Part shown: piece by piece, positions 9,441 to 18,205 of the stretch
Layout of the letters: every line of letters begins with the position of its first letter
Position numbering within the stretch: the stretch's first letter is position 1
NCBI GenBank assembly: GCA_026417375.1
Contig: JAOADJ010000058.1
Coordinates: 1 to 32,873, forward strand
Length of the DNA stretch: 32,873 nucleotides
Direction of reading: 5' to 3'
DNA from: Melioribacteraceae bacterium
Lineage (GTDB): Bacteria > Bacteroidota > Ignavibacteria > Ignavibacteriales > Melioribacteraceae
Program-made: the position numbers and the translations under genes
Notes under the pieces: generated by a model
What the model was told of the DNA's origin: nothing
What the model saw: only the letters and a program-made list of their open reading frames with translations
Database searches by the model: none

Positions 9441-10289
9441 TTAAAGTAAGTTAAAAACTAATCCAACTTGTAAAGCTTCTTTTATTTGTGTTTTTGGTGA
9501 TTGTACTTTTTCATAAACAACTAAATAATTGAAATTAACCGAAATAATTTTTGAGACTTTTGCGGCAATAATATTATCAAACCGCACATCCCATACATCT
9601 AAACTTTTGAATTGTGAAAACAATCGGAGTTTACTTTTATAAATTATATTTTCATCTAATTTAAAATCAAAATCTGTTACAGATTCAATTCCGGTTTCAA
9701 ATTTGAATTTTTCTGTTTTGGTCGTTGTAAGATCATCCGAATATTGGTTGAATCTATTTGTAATAACTTCTTGCAATCCTATTCCCAACCTTGTGATTAT
9801 ATTTGAATATTTATCATAAGTAAATCCAAGTGTTTGGGTTATATAACCCGGATCGAATAAATCACTAATTTGTTTTGCGGGGGAAGTTTTATAATCATAG
9901 CCCTTTGTAACTTGTGTTCTGATCGAATTAGAAATAAAAGGACTAACCGCCCACCCAACATTATACGACGCTAAATTTTCAATGTACAAATCATTATCCG
10001 TTGTTATGTATCTACCACTACCAATTTTCGATCTTCCATAAGTTGCTTTAATAGAATTTTTGAACGTCCATAAATCGCTAATGTTGTTATAATGAAAATT
10101 TGTAAGGATTGACCACGCAATAGAGTTTTCGCCACCCTTTACCCAATTTGAAAATGCAATTTGATTAAACCCAATATTTGTAACCAAAGAAGGTATCCAT
10201 TTACCTTTTAATGAATCCGGAATTTGTGCCGTTACATTTATTGTAGCAAACAATACAAAAAGCAATATTATTTTTTTCATTTTAATCAT
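9441..10289 (-). CDS. DUF3078 outer-membrane protein
   Basis: This 282-residue protein has a signal peptide (MKKIILLFVLFATINVTAQ). Alternating beta strands follow to a C-terminal VGLVFNLL, as expected for an outer-membrane beta-barrel. The region GFNQIAFSNWVKGGENSIAW is characteristic of DUF3078 proteins of Bacteroidota and relatives, whose function is unknown. Two starts are possible, ATG 10287-10289 and ATG 10278-10280; the second starts MKK and makes the more usual signal peptide. It is the first gene of the four-gene leftward operon and is divergent from uvrB. Confidence 0.8.
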   Translation of the reverse strand: MIKMKKIILLFVLFATINVTAQIPDSLKGKWIPSLVTNIGFNQIAFSNWVKGGENSIAWSILTNFHYNNISDLWTFKNSIKATYGRSKIGSGRYITTDNDLYIENLASYNVGWAVSPFISNSIRTQVTKGYDYKTSPAKQISDLFDPGYITQTLGFTYDKYSNIITRLGIGLQEVITNRFNQYSDDLTTTKTEKFKFETGIESVTDFDFKLDENIIYKSKLRLFSQFKSLDVWDVRFDNIIAAKVSKIISVNFNYLVVYEKVQSPKTQIKEALQVGLVFNLL

Positions 10290-10405
10290 CTATTTTGTTT
10301 TTGTAAAAATAAGAAAATGTTACAACGAATTTTTTATAAAATGGAATTAATTTCAAAACAAAGATTGTTATTATATTAACAGGTTAATTTTTCGATAAAG
10401 TTTAT

Positions 10406-12421
10406 ATGAATAAATTTGAATTAGTATCAAACTATCAACCATCTGGCGATCAACCGAAAGCAATAAAAGAATTGGTTGAGGGTTTAAATCGTGGCGACAA
10501 ACATCAGGTTCTTTTGGGTGTTACCGGAAGCGGCAAAACCTTCACCATGTCTCACGTAATAAAAGAATATAACAAACCAACATTAATTATATCACATAAT
10601 AAAACTTTGGCAGCTCAGCTTTATTCGGAATTTAAATCATTCTTTCCATATAATGCTGTTGAATTTTTTATTTCATATTATGATTATTATCAACCGGAAG
10701 CTTATGTAGTAAAAAGAGATTTATACATTGAAAAAGATTTTTCTGTAAATGAAGAAATCGACCGCCTTCGGTTAAAAGCTACAACTGCATTAATAGAGGG
10801 AAGAAATGATGTAATAATAGTTGCAAGTGTTTCATGTATTTATGGTATTGGAGCTCCTGATGAATACGCACGACAAATTTTATTTTTAAGAAAAGGACAG
10901 AATATTGAAAGAAAAAAATTATTAAGAAATTTAATTGATATATATTTTATTCGTAACGATGCTGATTTTACACGAGGAACATTCCGCGCCCGTGGTGATG
11001 TAGTTGAAATTATTCCCGCTTATCAATATGAAGAAGCTGTTCGTGTTGAATTTTGGGGAGATGAAATTGAAAGACTTTCTATCATAGATTCAATAACCGG
11101 CGATGTAATTCGCGAAGTTGATTCAGTTCCTATTTATCCCGCAAAATATTTTGTTACAACTAAAGATCAGGTTAATCGTGCAATTATTTCAATTGAAGAA
11201 GAATTAAGAGAAAGATTAAAATATTTATGGTCGCAAGAAAAATATGTTGAGGCACAAAGATTAGAACAAAGAACAAGATTCGACATTGAAATGATGAGAG
11301 AAATTGGTTATTGCTCGGGAATAGAAAACTATTCGCGACATATGGATGGAAGACCGCCCGGTTCTCGTCCTTATTGCTTGTTCGATTATTTTCCGAAAGA
11401 CTATTTATTAATAATAGATGAATCGCATGTAACAATTCCGCAAATTCGTGGAATGTATAATGGCGACCGCGCAAGAAAAGAAGTTTTGGTTGAATATGGT
11501 TTTAGATTACCAAGTGCATTAGATAATCGTCCACTTAAGTTTGATGAATTTGAAGCAATGGTAAATCAAGCTATTTACGTTAGTGCAACTCCGGCAGATT
11601 ATGAATTAGAAAAAAGCAAAGGTGTTTTTGTTGAACAAATTATTCGCCCAACCGGATTGCTCGATCCCGAAATTGAAGTTCGTCCTATCAAAGGACAAAT
11701 TGATGATTTAATTAATGAAATTCGAAACCGCGTCGAAAAAAAAGAACGTGTTCTTGTTACAACTTTAACAAAAAAAATGGCAGAGGATTTAGCAGATTAT
11801 CTCGACAAATTAAAAATAAAAGTTCGTTACATTCACAGCGATATTGATGCTCTTGAAAGAGTTGAAATAATCCGCGATTTAAGAATCGGTGATTTTGATG
11901 TTTTAGTTGGTGTAAATCTTTTACGCGAAGGTTTAGATTTGCCAGAAGTTTCATTAGTTGGAATTATTGATGCTGATAAAGAAGGATTTTTAAGAAGTGA
12001 AAGATCTTTAATGCAAACCGCCGGAAGAACCGCCCGAAACGTCAACGGCAAAGTAATTATGTATGCAGATAAAATTACTGAATCAATGAGAAAAGTAATT
12101 GATGAAACTAACAGAAGAAGAAAAATTCAAATGGAATACAACGAACTACACGGAATTAAACCAGAAACTATTTATAAAAGTGTAGAAGAAATTTTATCAT
12201 CAACCTCTATAGCAGAATTAAGAAAGAAAGATTACGAAAAAGAAGAAGCTACTTTTACAAAAATTGCTGAACCTGTTATTAAATATATGAGCAAAGAAGA
12301 ACGTGAAGAATTAATAGAACAAATGACAGAAGAGATGCTTGCTGCAGCAAAAGATCTGGAATTTGAAAGAGCCGCATTTTTACGCGACGAAATTGAAAAG
12401 CTGAAAAAACTGATAAAATAA
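10406..12421 (+). CDS. uvrB: Excinuclease ABC subunit B
   Basis: This 671-residue protein matches UvrB (673 in E. coli). It has Walker A GVTGSGKT (residues ~38-45), the damage-probing beta-hairpin ([11 protein letters not shown], then EIDRLR), the Walker B/DE-H motif IIDESH, and helicase motif [11 protein letters not shown]. The C-terminal UVR coiled-coil domain ([20 protein letters not shown]) binds UvrC. UvrB verifies lesions after loading by UvrA and forms the pre-incision complex. The start ATG at 10406 gives the canonical N-terminus [20 protein letters not shown]. It is followed by a umuD-umuC-SRAP operon, so the region is a repair island. Confidence 0.98.
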   Translation: MNKFELVSNYQPSGDQPKAIKELVEGLNRGDKHQVLLGVTGSGKTFTMSHVIKEYNKPTLIISHNKTLAAQLYSEFKSFFPYNAVEFFISYYDYYQPEAYVVKRDLYIEKDFSVNEEIDRLRLKATTALIEGRNDVIIVASVSCIYGIGAPDEYARQILFLRKGQNIERKKLLRNLIDIYFIRNDADFTRGTFRARGDVVEIIPAYQYEEAVRVEFWGDEIERLSIIDSITGDVIREVDSVPIYPAKYFVTTKDQVNRAIISIEEELRERLKYLWSQEKYVEAQRLEQRTRFDIEMMREIGYCSGIENYSRHMDGRPPGSRPYCLFDYFPKDYLLIIDESHVTIPQIRGMYNGDRARKEVLVEYGFRLPSALDNRPLKFDEFEAMVNQAIYVSATPADYELEKSKGVFVEQIIRPTGLLDPEIEVRPIKGQIDDLINEIRNRVEKKERVLVTTLTKKMAEDLADYLDKLKIKVRYIHSDIDALERVEIIRDLRIGDFDVLVGVNLLREGLDLPEVSLVGIIDADKEGFLRSERSLMQTAGRTARNVNGKVIMYADKITESMRKVIDETNRRRKIQMEYNELHGIKPETIYKSVEEILSSTSIAELRKKDYEKEEATFTKIAEPVIKYMSKEEREELIEQMTEEMLAAAKDLEFERAAFLRDEIEKLKKLIK

Positions 12422-12436
12422 AAACCTTTATAAATT

Positions 12437-12499
12437 TTTGTAAAAGCAATTTCTTTATTAATAACAACATCTCTGCTTTTTTTAATACCCTTTTACAAA
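12437..12499. promoter_or_regulatory. Nested inverted repeats between uvrB and umuD
   Basis: TTTGTAAAA (12437-12445) is the exact reverse complement of TTTTACAAA (12491-12499). Between them AAAAGCA (12442-12448) can pair with TGCTTTT (12474-12480), which is followed by T residues. The left arm can therefore form two alternative stems. The inner one could be a weak uvrB terminator. Function is inferred only from position. Confidence 0.3.
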
Positions 12500-12577
12500 C
12501 TAATTTGAATTTTAAAAAGAATATGAGCAATATTACAGTAGAAAATTTCATTGTTCTATTCACGAAAGGTTTTTTCA

Positions 12578-13024
12578 ATGTCTCTCAAACTTCATTCAAG
12601 TAAAGTAATAGATATTTATTCAGCGCTAACAGATTCCGAACTGGAACTACCCGTAGTTAGCGGCGGAATTAGTGCCGGGTTCCCATCGCCAGCATTGGAT
12701 TTTGTTGATATTAGTATTGATTTAAATAAACATTTAATTAAACATCCATCAGCTACTTTTTATGGAAGAGTTAAAGGGCATTCATTAAAAAATGCCGGAA
12801 TTGATGATGGCGATCTTTTAATTATTGACAGAAGCCTTGAACCACAAAGCGGTAAAATTGCAGTTTGTTACATTGATGGAGAATTCACCGCAAAAAGAAT
12901 TAAAATAAAAAAGAATGAAATTTGGTTAATGCCCGAAAACGAAAACTATAGCCCCATAAAAGTTGATAAAGATAATGACTTTTTGGTTTGGGGAATTGTT
13001 ACACACGTAATAAAATCATTTTAA
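12578..13024 (+). CDS. umuD: UmuD-type SOS mutagenesis protein (S24 peptidase)
   Basis: This 148-residue protein aligns well with E. coli UmuD, sharing GFPSPA and IDLN..LI.HPSAT. The self-cleavage site is Ala33-Gly34 (SAGFPSPA), where E. coli UmuD has Cys-Gly. The catalytic dyad is Ser69 (KGHSLKNAG) and Lys106 (EFTAKRI). RecA-filament-stimulated cleavage yields UmuD', a subunit of the translesion polymerase Pol V. ATG at 12578 is chosen because AAAGG (12564-12568) precedes it and residues align from there; an upstream TTG at 12551 is unlikely. It is separated by one base from umuC. Confidence 0.93.
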   Translation: MSLKLHSSKVIDIYSALTDSELELPVVSGGISAGFPSPALDFVDISIDLNKHLIKHPSATFYGRVKGHSLKNAGIDDGDLLIIDRSLEPQSGKIAVCYIDGEFTAKRIKIKKNEIWLMPENENYSPIKVDKDNDFLVWGIVTHVIKSF

Positions 13025-13025
13025 A

Positions 13026-14285
13026 ATGTTTGCATTAATTGATTGCAATAATTTTTATGCTTCTTGCGAAAGAGTTTTCCGCCCCGATCTTAATGGAAAA
13101 CCGGTTGTTGTTTTATCGAATAACGATGGCTGTGTAATTGCAAGAAGCAATGAAGCAAAAGCCCTTGGAATTCCAATGGGAGCGCCTGCTTTTCAATATG
13201 AAGATGTTTTTATAAAATATAAAGTTCATGTTTTTTCTGCTAATTTTGCTTTATATGGAGATATGAGCCATCGTGTAATGTCCATACTTTCAGAATATTC
13301 GCCCGAAGTTGAAATTTACAGTATCGACGAAGCATTTTTAAATTTAACCGGTTTAGAACATCTTAACCTTCTAAAGTATGGCAGTGAAATAAGAAAAAAA
13401 GTTTTAAAATGGACCGGCATCCCAATTAGTATAGGAATTGCCCCCACAAAAGCTTTAGCTAAAGTTGCTAATCGTATCGCAAAAAAATTCCCCGAGAAAA
13501 CAAATGGAGTTCATATTCTTGATAATGATGAAAAAATAACTAAAGCTCTTAAATGGCTTGCTGTTGAAGATGTTTGGGGAATCGGAAGGCAACACAGCAA
13601 ACGCCTGAAAGCAATCGGTGTAAAAACCGCTTATGATTTTATTCAACTTGATGATAATTATGTGAAAAGAAAAATGACAATTGTTGGGCTTCGTTTGAAA
13701 CATGATTTACAAGGTATTCCAACAATTAAAATGGAAGATGTTCAACCAAAAAAAAATATTGCTACAACAAGAACTTTTGAAAAAAATTACACTGAATTCG
13801 ATCAGATAAATGAACGGGTAGTTACCTTTGCTGTTTCGTGTGGCGAAAAATTAAGAAAGCAAAATTCCTGTTGCAATGCGCTAATGGTTTTCGTTCACAC
13901 TAATCATCACAGAGAAGATTTACCGCAATACAGCAGAAATATTGTTATTAAACTTCCTTTTCCAACTAATTCGAGTATCGAGCTTGCAAAATTTGCTTCT
14001 CAGGGCTTGAAACAAATTTTTAAACATGGTTATTATTATAAAAAAGCTGGTGTTATTGTAATGGATTTTACTCCGGCAGATATTCCTCAATATGATTTAT
14101 TTGAAAATAGCGACGAGCGACATAAACCATTGATGAAAGCCGTTGATAAAATTAATATGAGATATGGGCAACACAAAATTCGCCTTGCCGCACAAGATCA
14201 AAAACGTGTCTGGAAAATGAAACAAGAAAAACTATCACCACGCTACACAACTAAATTATCCGATATAATAACAATTAATTTATAA
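13026..14285 (+). CDS. umuC: DNA polymerase V catalytic subunit UmuC (Y family)
   Basis: This 419-residue protein matches UmuC in length and motifs. It begins [18 protein letters not shown] (metal ligand Asp6), continues with [22 protein letters not shown], and has the catalytic SIDEAF with Asp101-Glu102 at the E. coli positions. Helix-hairpin-helix, little-finger and C-terminal UmuC domains follow ([17 protein letters not shown], residues ~185-201). It performs error-prone lesion bypass with UmuD'2. The start lies one base after the umuD stop, implying translational coupling. The C-terminal end is followed 11 bp later by the SRAP gene. Confidence 0.97.
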   Translation: MFALIDCNNFYASCERVFRPDLNGKPVVVLSNNDGCVIARSNEAKALGIPMGAPAFQYEDVFIKYKVHVFSANFALYGDMSHRVMSILSEYSPEVEIYSIDEAFLNLTGLEHLNLLKYGSEIRKKVLKWTGIPISIGIAPTKALAKVANRIAKKFPEKTNGVHILDNDEKITKALKWLAVEDVWGIGRQHSKRLKAIGVKTAYDFIQLDDNYVKRKMTIVGLRLKHDLQGIPTIKMEDVQPKKNIATTRTFEKNYTEFDQINERVVTFAVSCGEKLRKQNSCCNALMVFVHTNHHREDLPQYSRNIVIKLPFPTNSSIELAKFASQGLKQIFKHGYYYKKAGVIVMDFTPADIPQYDLFENSDERHKPLMKAVDKINMRYGQHKIRLAAQDQKRVWKMKQEKLSPRYTTKLSDIITINL

Positions 14286-14296
14286 TAAATAATAGA

Positions 14297-14899
14297 ATGT
14301 GTTTCTTTTCAAAAATATCAAAAACCGCACAGGAACTTGAAAATCGTTTCAACGCAAAGTTTGATGATGCTCAGGATTTTAAACCATCTTTTTATAATGG
14401 CTTTCAGTTTCCAAAAACTCCTGTTATTGCAAATAACGATTTGGAAAAAATTAAACTTTTTCAATGGGGATTAATACCGGGCTGGGCAAAAGATGACAGC
14501 ATAAAAAAATATACTCTTAATGCAAAAATTGAAACACTAAAAGAAAAACCATCATTTAAGAATTCTATCAACAAACGTTGTTTGGTTATTTCGGATGGTT
14601 TTTTTGAATGGCAGTGGCTTGATGAAAAAGGAACCAGAAAGCAAAAATATCTTGTATCACTTCCGAACAAAGAACTATTTGCTTTTGCCGGACTTTGGAG
14701 TGAATGGACAAATAAACAAACAAATGAAAAACTTTTTACTTATACAATTATAACAACCGAAGCAAATGAACTGATGAGCAAAATACATAATTCAAAAAAA
14801 AGAATGCCTGTTATTTTAGACATTGATAACGAAAAAGATTGGCTTACCGGAAATGAATTAAAAATGCAAAACGATAGATTAATTGCTGTTGAATTCTAA
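14297..14899 (+). CDS. SRAP/HMCES-family abasic-site shield protein
   Basis: This 200-residue SRAP (DUF159, YedK/HMCES) protein starts Met-Cys, so removal of Met exposes the nucleophile Cys2. The other active-site residues are visible: Asn75 (TLNAKIET), Glu104 (GFFEW) and His164 (KIHNSKKRMP). The family forms a thiazolidine DNA-protein cross-link with abasic sites in single-stranded DNA and protects them during replication. It follows umuC by 11 bp, so it is probably co-expressed with polymerase V. The start is fixed by the need for Cys2. Confidence 0.93.
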   Translation: MCFFSKISKTAQELENRFNAKFDDAQDFKPSFYNGFQFPKTPVIANNDLEKIKLFQWGLIPGWAKDDSIKKYTLNAKIETLKEKPSFKNSINKRCLVISDGFFEWQWLDEKGTRKQKYLVSLPNKELFAFAGLWSEWTNKQTNEKLFTYTIITTEANELMSKIHNSKKRMPVILDIDNEKDWLTGNELKMQNDRLIAVEF

Positions 14900-14926
14900 T
14901 TTCTCAAACATTTGAAAGTTTTTCAG

Positions 14927-16210
14927 ATGAAAAAATTTTTTTCTCTATTACTTCTTATTACCAATTTAATTTCTCCTCAGATTAAATTTGAAAAATCGCC
15001 CGTTGTTCGTATCAGAATTATAAATACTTTGGACTCAATAAAAGTTATTTTTAATAATTCATGGAAAGCAAACAAAGATGATATTAAATTTTCAAAAAAC
15101 AATGAGGCTCTTTTTTTTGTTGATAACGATGAAATAAAAATTGTTTATGATGATAAAATTATTTCTGCGGGTAAAGATATTTTTTTTCAAAGCGATGATA
15201 AAGGAACATTAAAAATCAAAAATGTTCCTTTTGGTGTTGGATGGTGGTGGCAAAATAAAGAAGACAGAACTTACGAAGGAGAAATTCATTTTTATTTAAA
15301 TAAAGAAAAAAAGATTGAAGTTGTAGTTCATTTGCCTTTGGAGCAATATTTAAAAGGTGTTGTTCCTTACGAAATTGGAAACGATTCGCCACTCGAAGCA
15401 TTAAAAGCACAAGCCGTTGCGGCTCGTTCAGAAGCAATAATGGCTTTACAATCAAAAATTTTTAGCGGCGAATATCATGATTTAACTTCTGATGTTGAAT
15501 GTCAGGTTTTCAGCGGAAATGATAAAAGAAATTTAATAACCGATAAAGCTGTTGAAGAAACTTATGGATTAATTCTTTCTGAAAATGGAAAACCAATCAA
15601 TGCATTTTATTCCTCAAATTGTGGTGGTCATTCAGAGTTAATTAAAAATGTTTGGGGAGACAGACCTGTTTCCGAAAGTTATAACGTCGCACATTTTGAT
15701 TGGGAAGATTCAACATTTTTAGATTTAAGCATTGAACAAAATATTCACGACTGGATTTTATCAAATCCCCCCGCTTTTTGTAATCCAAACATTCATTCAG
15801 ATTTGCCCAGCTGGACAAAAAATAATTTCAGATGGAAAAGAGAGTTTACCGTTGAATCTGTTTCTCAAATGTTAACTAAGAAAAAAGATTTTGGAAATTT
15901 AATTGATATTAAAATTTTAAAAAGAGGAATTTCCGGAAGAGTTGTTCATGCTAAATTTATTTTTGAAAAAGATTCAATTGAAGTTAAAGGAGAATTGAAA
16001 ATAAGACAATTATTTTCTCCGCCATTGAGAAGTGCGGCTTTTATATATGAAAAAATTGATAACAATTTTATTTTTTATGGAGCTGGCTGGGGACACGGAA
16101 TTGGTATGTGTCAATCGGGTGCAATTACAATGGCTAATAATGATTTTTCTTTTATCGAAATCTTGAAACATTATTATAGAAAAGCAGAATTAATTAAAAT
16201 TTATGATTAG
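14927..16210 (+). CDS. SpoIID/LytB-domain protein, exported
   Basis: This 427-residue protein has a signal peptide (MKKFFSLLLLITNLISPQ). An N-terminal beta-rich region (to ~120) precedes a SpoIID catalytic domain, recognisable by LEQYLKGVVPYEIG, the helix SPLEALKAQAVAARSEA (Glu in YEIG is the expected catalytic acid), AFYSSNCGGHSE and the C-terminal GWGHGIGMCQSGA. SpoIID is a lytic transglycosylase acting on glycan strands stripped of peptides. Homologues are common in Gram-negative bacteria that do not sporulate, so the name does not imply spores. ATG at 14927 gives the signal peptide directly; a TTG at 14912 would add five residues. It overlaps no neighbour and is 6 bp from the GH3 gene. 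Confidence 0.88.
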   Translation: MKKFFSLLLLITNLISPQIKFEKSPVVRIRIINTLDSIKVIFNNSWKANKDDIKFSKNNEALFFVDNDEIKIVYDDKIISAGKDIFFQSDDKGTLKIKNVPFGVGWWWQNKEDRTYEGEIHFYLNKEKKIEVVVHLPLEQYLKGVVPYEIGNDSPLEALKAQAVAARSEAIMALQSKIFSGEYHDLTSDVECQVFSGNDKRNLITDKAVEETYGLILSENGKPINAFYSSNCGGHSELIKNVWGDRPVSESYNVAHFDWEDSTFLDLSIEQNIHDWILSNPPAFCNPNIHSDLPSWTKNNFRWKREFTVESVSQMLTKKKDFGNLIDIKILKRGISGRVVHAKFIFEKDSIEVKGELKIRQLFSPPLRSAAFIYEKIDNNFIFYGAGWGHGIGMCQSGAITMANNDFSFIEILKHYYRKAELIKIYD

Positions 16211-16216
16211 GTTTTT

Positions 16217-17269
16217 ATGGTTTCGGATTTTTCTTTAGATGAAAAAATTGGCCAGATGATTTTAACTGGTTTTCGGGGAAAGCAGGTTGACAAAAACTCC
16301 ATTATTGTTAAAGATATAACTAAAAACAAACTTGGTAATGTTTGGATTACAGATAACGAAAACTCTGATAACAAACCTATAGGTAATATTGAATCAAAAG
16401 AGCAGTTGAAAAAATTAATTGATGATTTACAAAATTTTTCTCATTACAAATTATTTATTTCCGCTGATGTTGAAGGAGGAAATGTTGTACGATTAAAAGA
16501 AAAATATGGTTTTCCTAAAACTTACTCGGCAAAATTTTTAGGAGACAAAAACGATTTGTCATTCACAAAAGAAACGGCTTCCTTGCTCGCTCAAACATTA
16601 AAAGAAGTTGGAATAAACTTAAACTTTGCACCTGTTGTGGATTTAAACATTAACAAAGAATTAAACATCATTGGAAGAAAAGAAAGAAGTTTTTCAGAAG
16701 ATCCAGAAATTGTTTTTCAACATGCAAAAGAATTTATAATTGCACACAAAGAAAAAAACATAGCAACTTGTTTAAAACATTTTCCCGGTCATGGTAGTGC
16801 TTTATCGGATACACATGCTGGTTTTGTAGATGCAACTTTTCAATGGAGTGAAAAAGAATTAATTCCCTATAAACTTTTAATTAAAGAAAATCTTGTTGAT
16901 GCAGTTATGATTTCTCATATTTTTAATCAAAAGCTTGATAATAAATTTCCCGCATCTCTTTCAAAAAAAACTATAACTGATTTACTGCGAGATAAATTGT
17001 TTTTTGATGGAATTGTTTTCACTGACGATTTAAATATGAAAGCCATTAATGATAATTTCCATTTAGAAAAATCAATTGAACTTGCTATAAATGCAGGAGC
17101 CGACATTTTAGTTATCAGCAATATTAAAAATCCTCTTGCCAATTTTGTGGAAAGAACTATATTTCACATTAAAAATTTACTTGAACAAAATATTATTTCC
17201 GAAAAAAGAATTGATGAATCATTTGAAAGAATAAAGAAGTTAAAAATGAAAATTGGTTTATTTAATTAA
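16217..17269 (+). CDS. Glycoside hydrolase family 3, NagZ-like beta-N-acetylhexosaminidase
   Basis: This 350-residue protein has the single-domain NagZ length. The family loop KHFPGHGSALSDTHAG carries the Asp/His acid-base dyad, and the nucleophile is the Asp in FTDDLNMKAI. The sugar-binding ADVEGGNVVRLK and GRKERSFSEDPE segments are also present. No signal peptide is seen, so it is probably cytoplasmic. NagZ removes GlcNAc from anhydro-muropeptides during wall recycling. Adjacency to the SpoIID-like transglycosylase (6-bp gap) supports peptidoglycan recycling or turnover. Confidence 0.9.
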   Translation: MVSDFSLDEKIGQMILTGFRGKQVDKNSIIVKDITKNKLGNVWITDNENSDNKPIGNIESKEQLKKLIDDLQNFSHYKLFISADVEGGNVVRLKEKYGFPKTYSAKFLGDKNDLSFTKETASLLAQTLKEVGINLNFAPVVDLNINKELNIIGRKERSFSEDPEIVFQHAKEFIIAHKEKNIATCLKHFPGHGSALSDTHAGFVDATFQWSEKELIPYKLLIKENLVDAVMISHIFNQKLDNKFPASLSKKTITDLLRDKLFFDGIVFTDDLNMKAINDNFHLEKSIELAINAGADILVISNIKNPLANFVERTIFHIKNLLEQNIISEKRIDESFERIKKLKMKIGLFN

Positions 17270-17280
17270 AGGAAAATAAA

Positions 17281-17709
17281 ATGGGTGAACCAAAAACAAA
17301 AAGAACAAGTGAATCAGTTGAAGATTTTTTAAACAAAATTAAAGATGAAAAAACAAGAAAAGATTGTTTTAAAATTTCATCTGTTATGAAAACAGTAACA
17401 AAAAAAGAACCTAAAATGTGGGGAGATTCAATTGTTGGTTTTGGTTTATATCATTACAAATCCAAAAGTAGTCAGGAAGGAGATTGGTTTGTAACAGGTT
17501 TTTCTCCACGGGTTGGAAAAATTTCTGTTTACACAATGTGCTATCTGGAAAATCAAATGGATTTACTTACAAATCTTGGAAAATTTAAAAACAGTAAATC
17601 GTGCATATATATAAAATCAATTGATGATATTGATGTAAATATTTTAAAACAACTTATAAAAAGATCAATCGAACATGTTAAAAAAACTTATGGTAAGATT
17701 TCAGATTAG
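17281..17709 (+). CDS. DUF1801 (YdhG-like) domain protein
   Basis: This 142-residue soluble protein has a DUF1801-type core. Characteristic features are the early VEDFLNKIKDEKTRKDCF helix, MWGDSIVGFG, the aromatic/Gly strand YHYKSKSSQEGDWF and the C-terminal IKSIDDIDVNILKQLIKRSI. The biochemical function of the family is unknown. A ribosome-binding site (AAAGGAAAATAAA) precedes ATG 17281. It may be the last gene of the unit that begins at umuD or SpoIID, since a 95-bp AT-rich gap separates it from the signalling operon. Confidence 0.8.
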   Translation: MGEPKTKRTSESVEDFLNKIKDEKTRKDCFKISSVMKTVTKKEPKMWGDSIVGFGLYHYKSKSSQEGDWFVTGFSPRVGKISVYTMCYLENQMDLLTNLGKFKNSKSCIYIKSIDDIDVNILKQLIKRSIEHVKKTYGKISD

Positions 17710-17804
17710 CTATTTGTTGTTTTATGAATTTTGTGTTTCTTTTAATTAACTGCATTAATTAATATATTCACACACAAAATTTAAATTATTTATTAAAAAC
17801 AGAT

Positions 17805-18170
17805 ATGGAATTTAAATCAGAAAAAATTGGTGAAATTACAGTAGTTCATGTTTATTTAACAAGAGCAACTTTAGCAAAAGCTGTTTCATTTAAAGATTTT
17901 GTCGGCGATTTAATAAAAGAAGGTAATGTTAAATTTGTTATAGATCTTACTGTTTGTGAATATATTGACTCAACTTTTTTAGGCGCAATGGTTTCGCTGC
18001 TTAAAAAAGTTAATTCGTTAAATGGAGATTTGAGATTAGTATATGCCAAAGAAACCCCCGACTTGGTTTTTGTATTAACAAGAATGGATAAAGTATTTAA
18101 AATATTTCAAACTTTGCAGGAAGCAATTGATAGTTTTGCCCCTCCAAAACCTAAACTAACTTGGAAATAA
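17805..18170 (+). CDS. STAS-domain anti-sigma-factor antagonist (first copy)
   Basis: This 121-residue single STAS domain has the phospho-acceptor motif YIDSTFLGA, with the predicted Ser56, matching SpoIIAA/RsbV-type antagonists. In the partner-switching scheme such a protein is phosphorylated by an RsbW-like kinase and dephosphorylated by a PP2C phosphatase. It opens a five-gene operon with a histidine kinase, an NtrC-type activator, a second STAS and a receiver-PP2C protein. It is clearly paralogous to the STAS at 21568 (shared RATL, DSTFLG, LTR, LQEAI..F). Its C-terminus ends PPKPKLTWK. Confidence 0.9.
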   Translation: MEFKSEKIGEITVVHVYLTRATLAKAVSFKDFVGDLIKEGNVKFVIDLTVCEYIDSTFLGAMVSLLKKVNSLNGDLRLVYAKETPDLVFVLTRMDKVFKIFQTLQEAIDSFAPPKPKLTWK

Positions 18171-18205
18171 AACCGTAATAAAAATAGAACTCGGTGACTT
18201 TGTTA

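Noticed and set aside
12442-12485. Strong rho-independent terminator after uvrB
   Set aside because: The stem is only 7 bp with a 25-base loop; retained only as a weak part of the nested inverted repeats.
12551-12577. TTG 12551 as the umuD start
   Set aside because: The upstream residues (MFYSRKVFS) have no family match and ATG 12578 has AAAGG at a proper distance.
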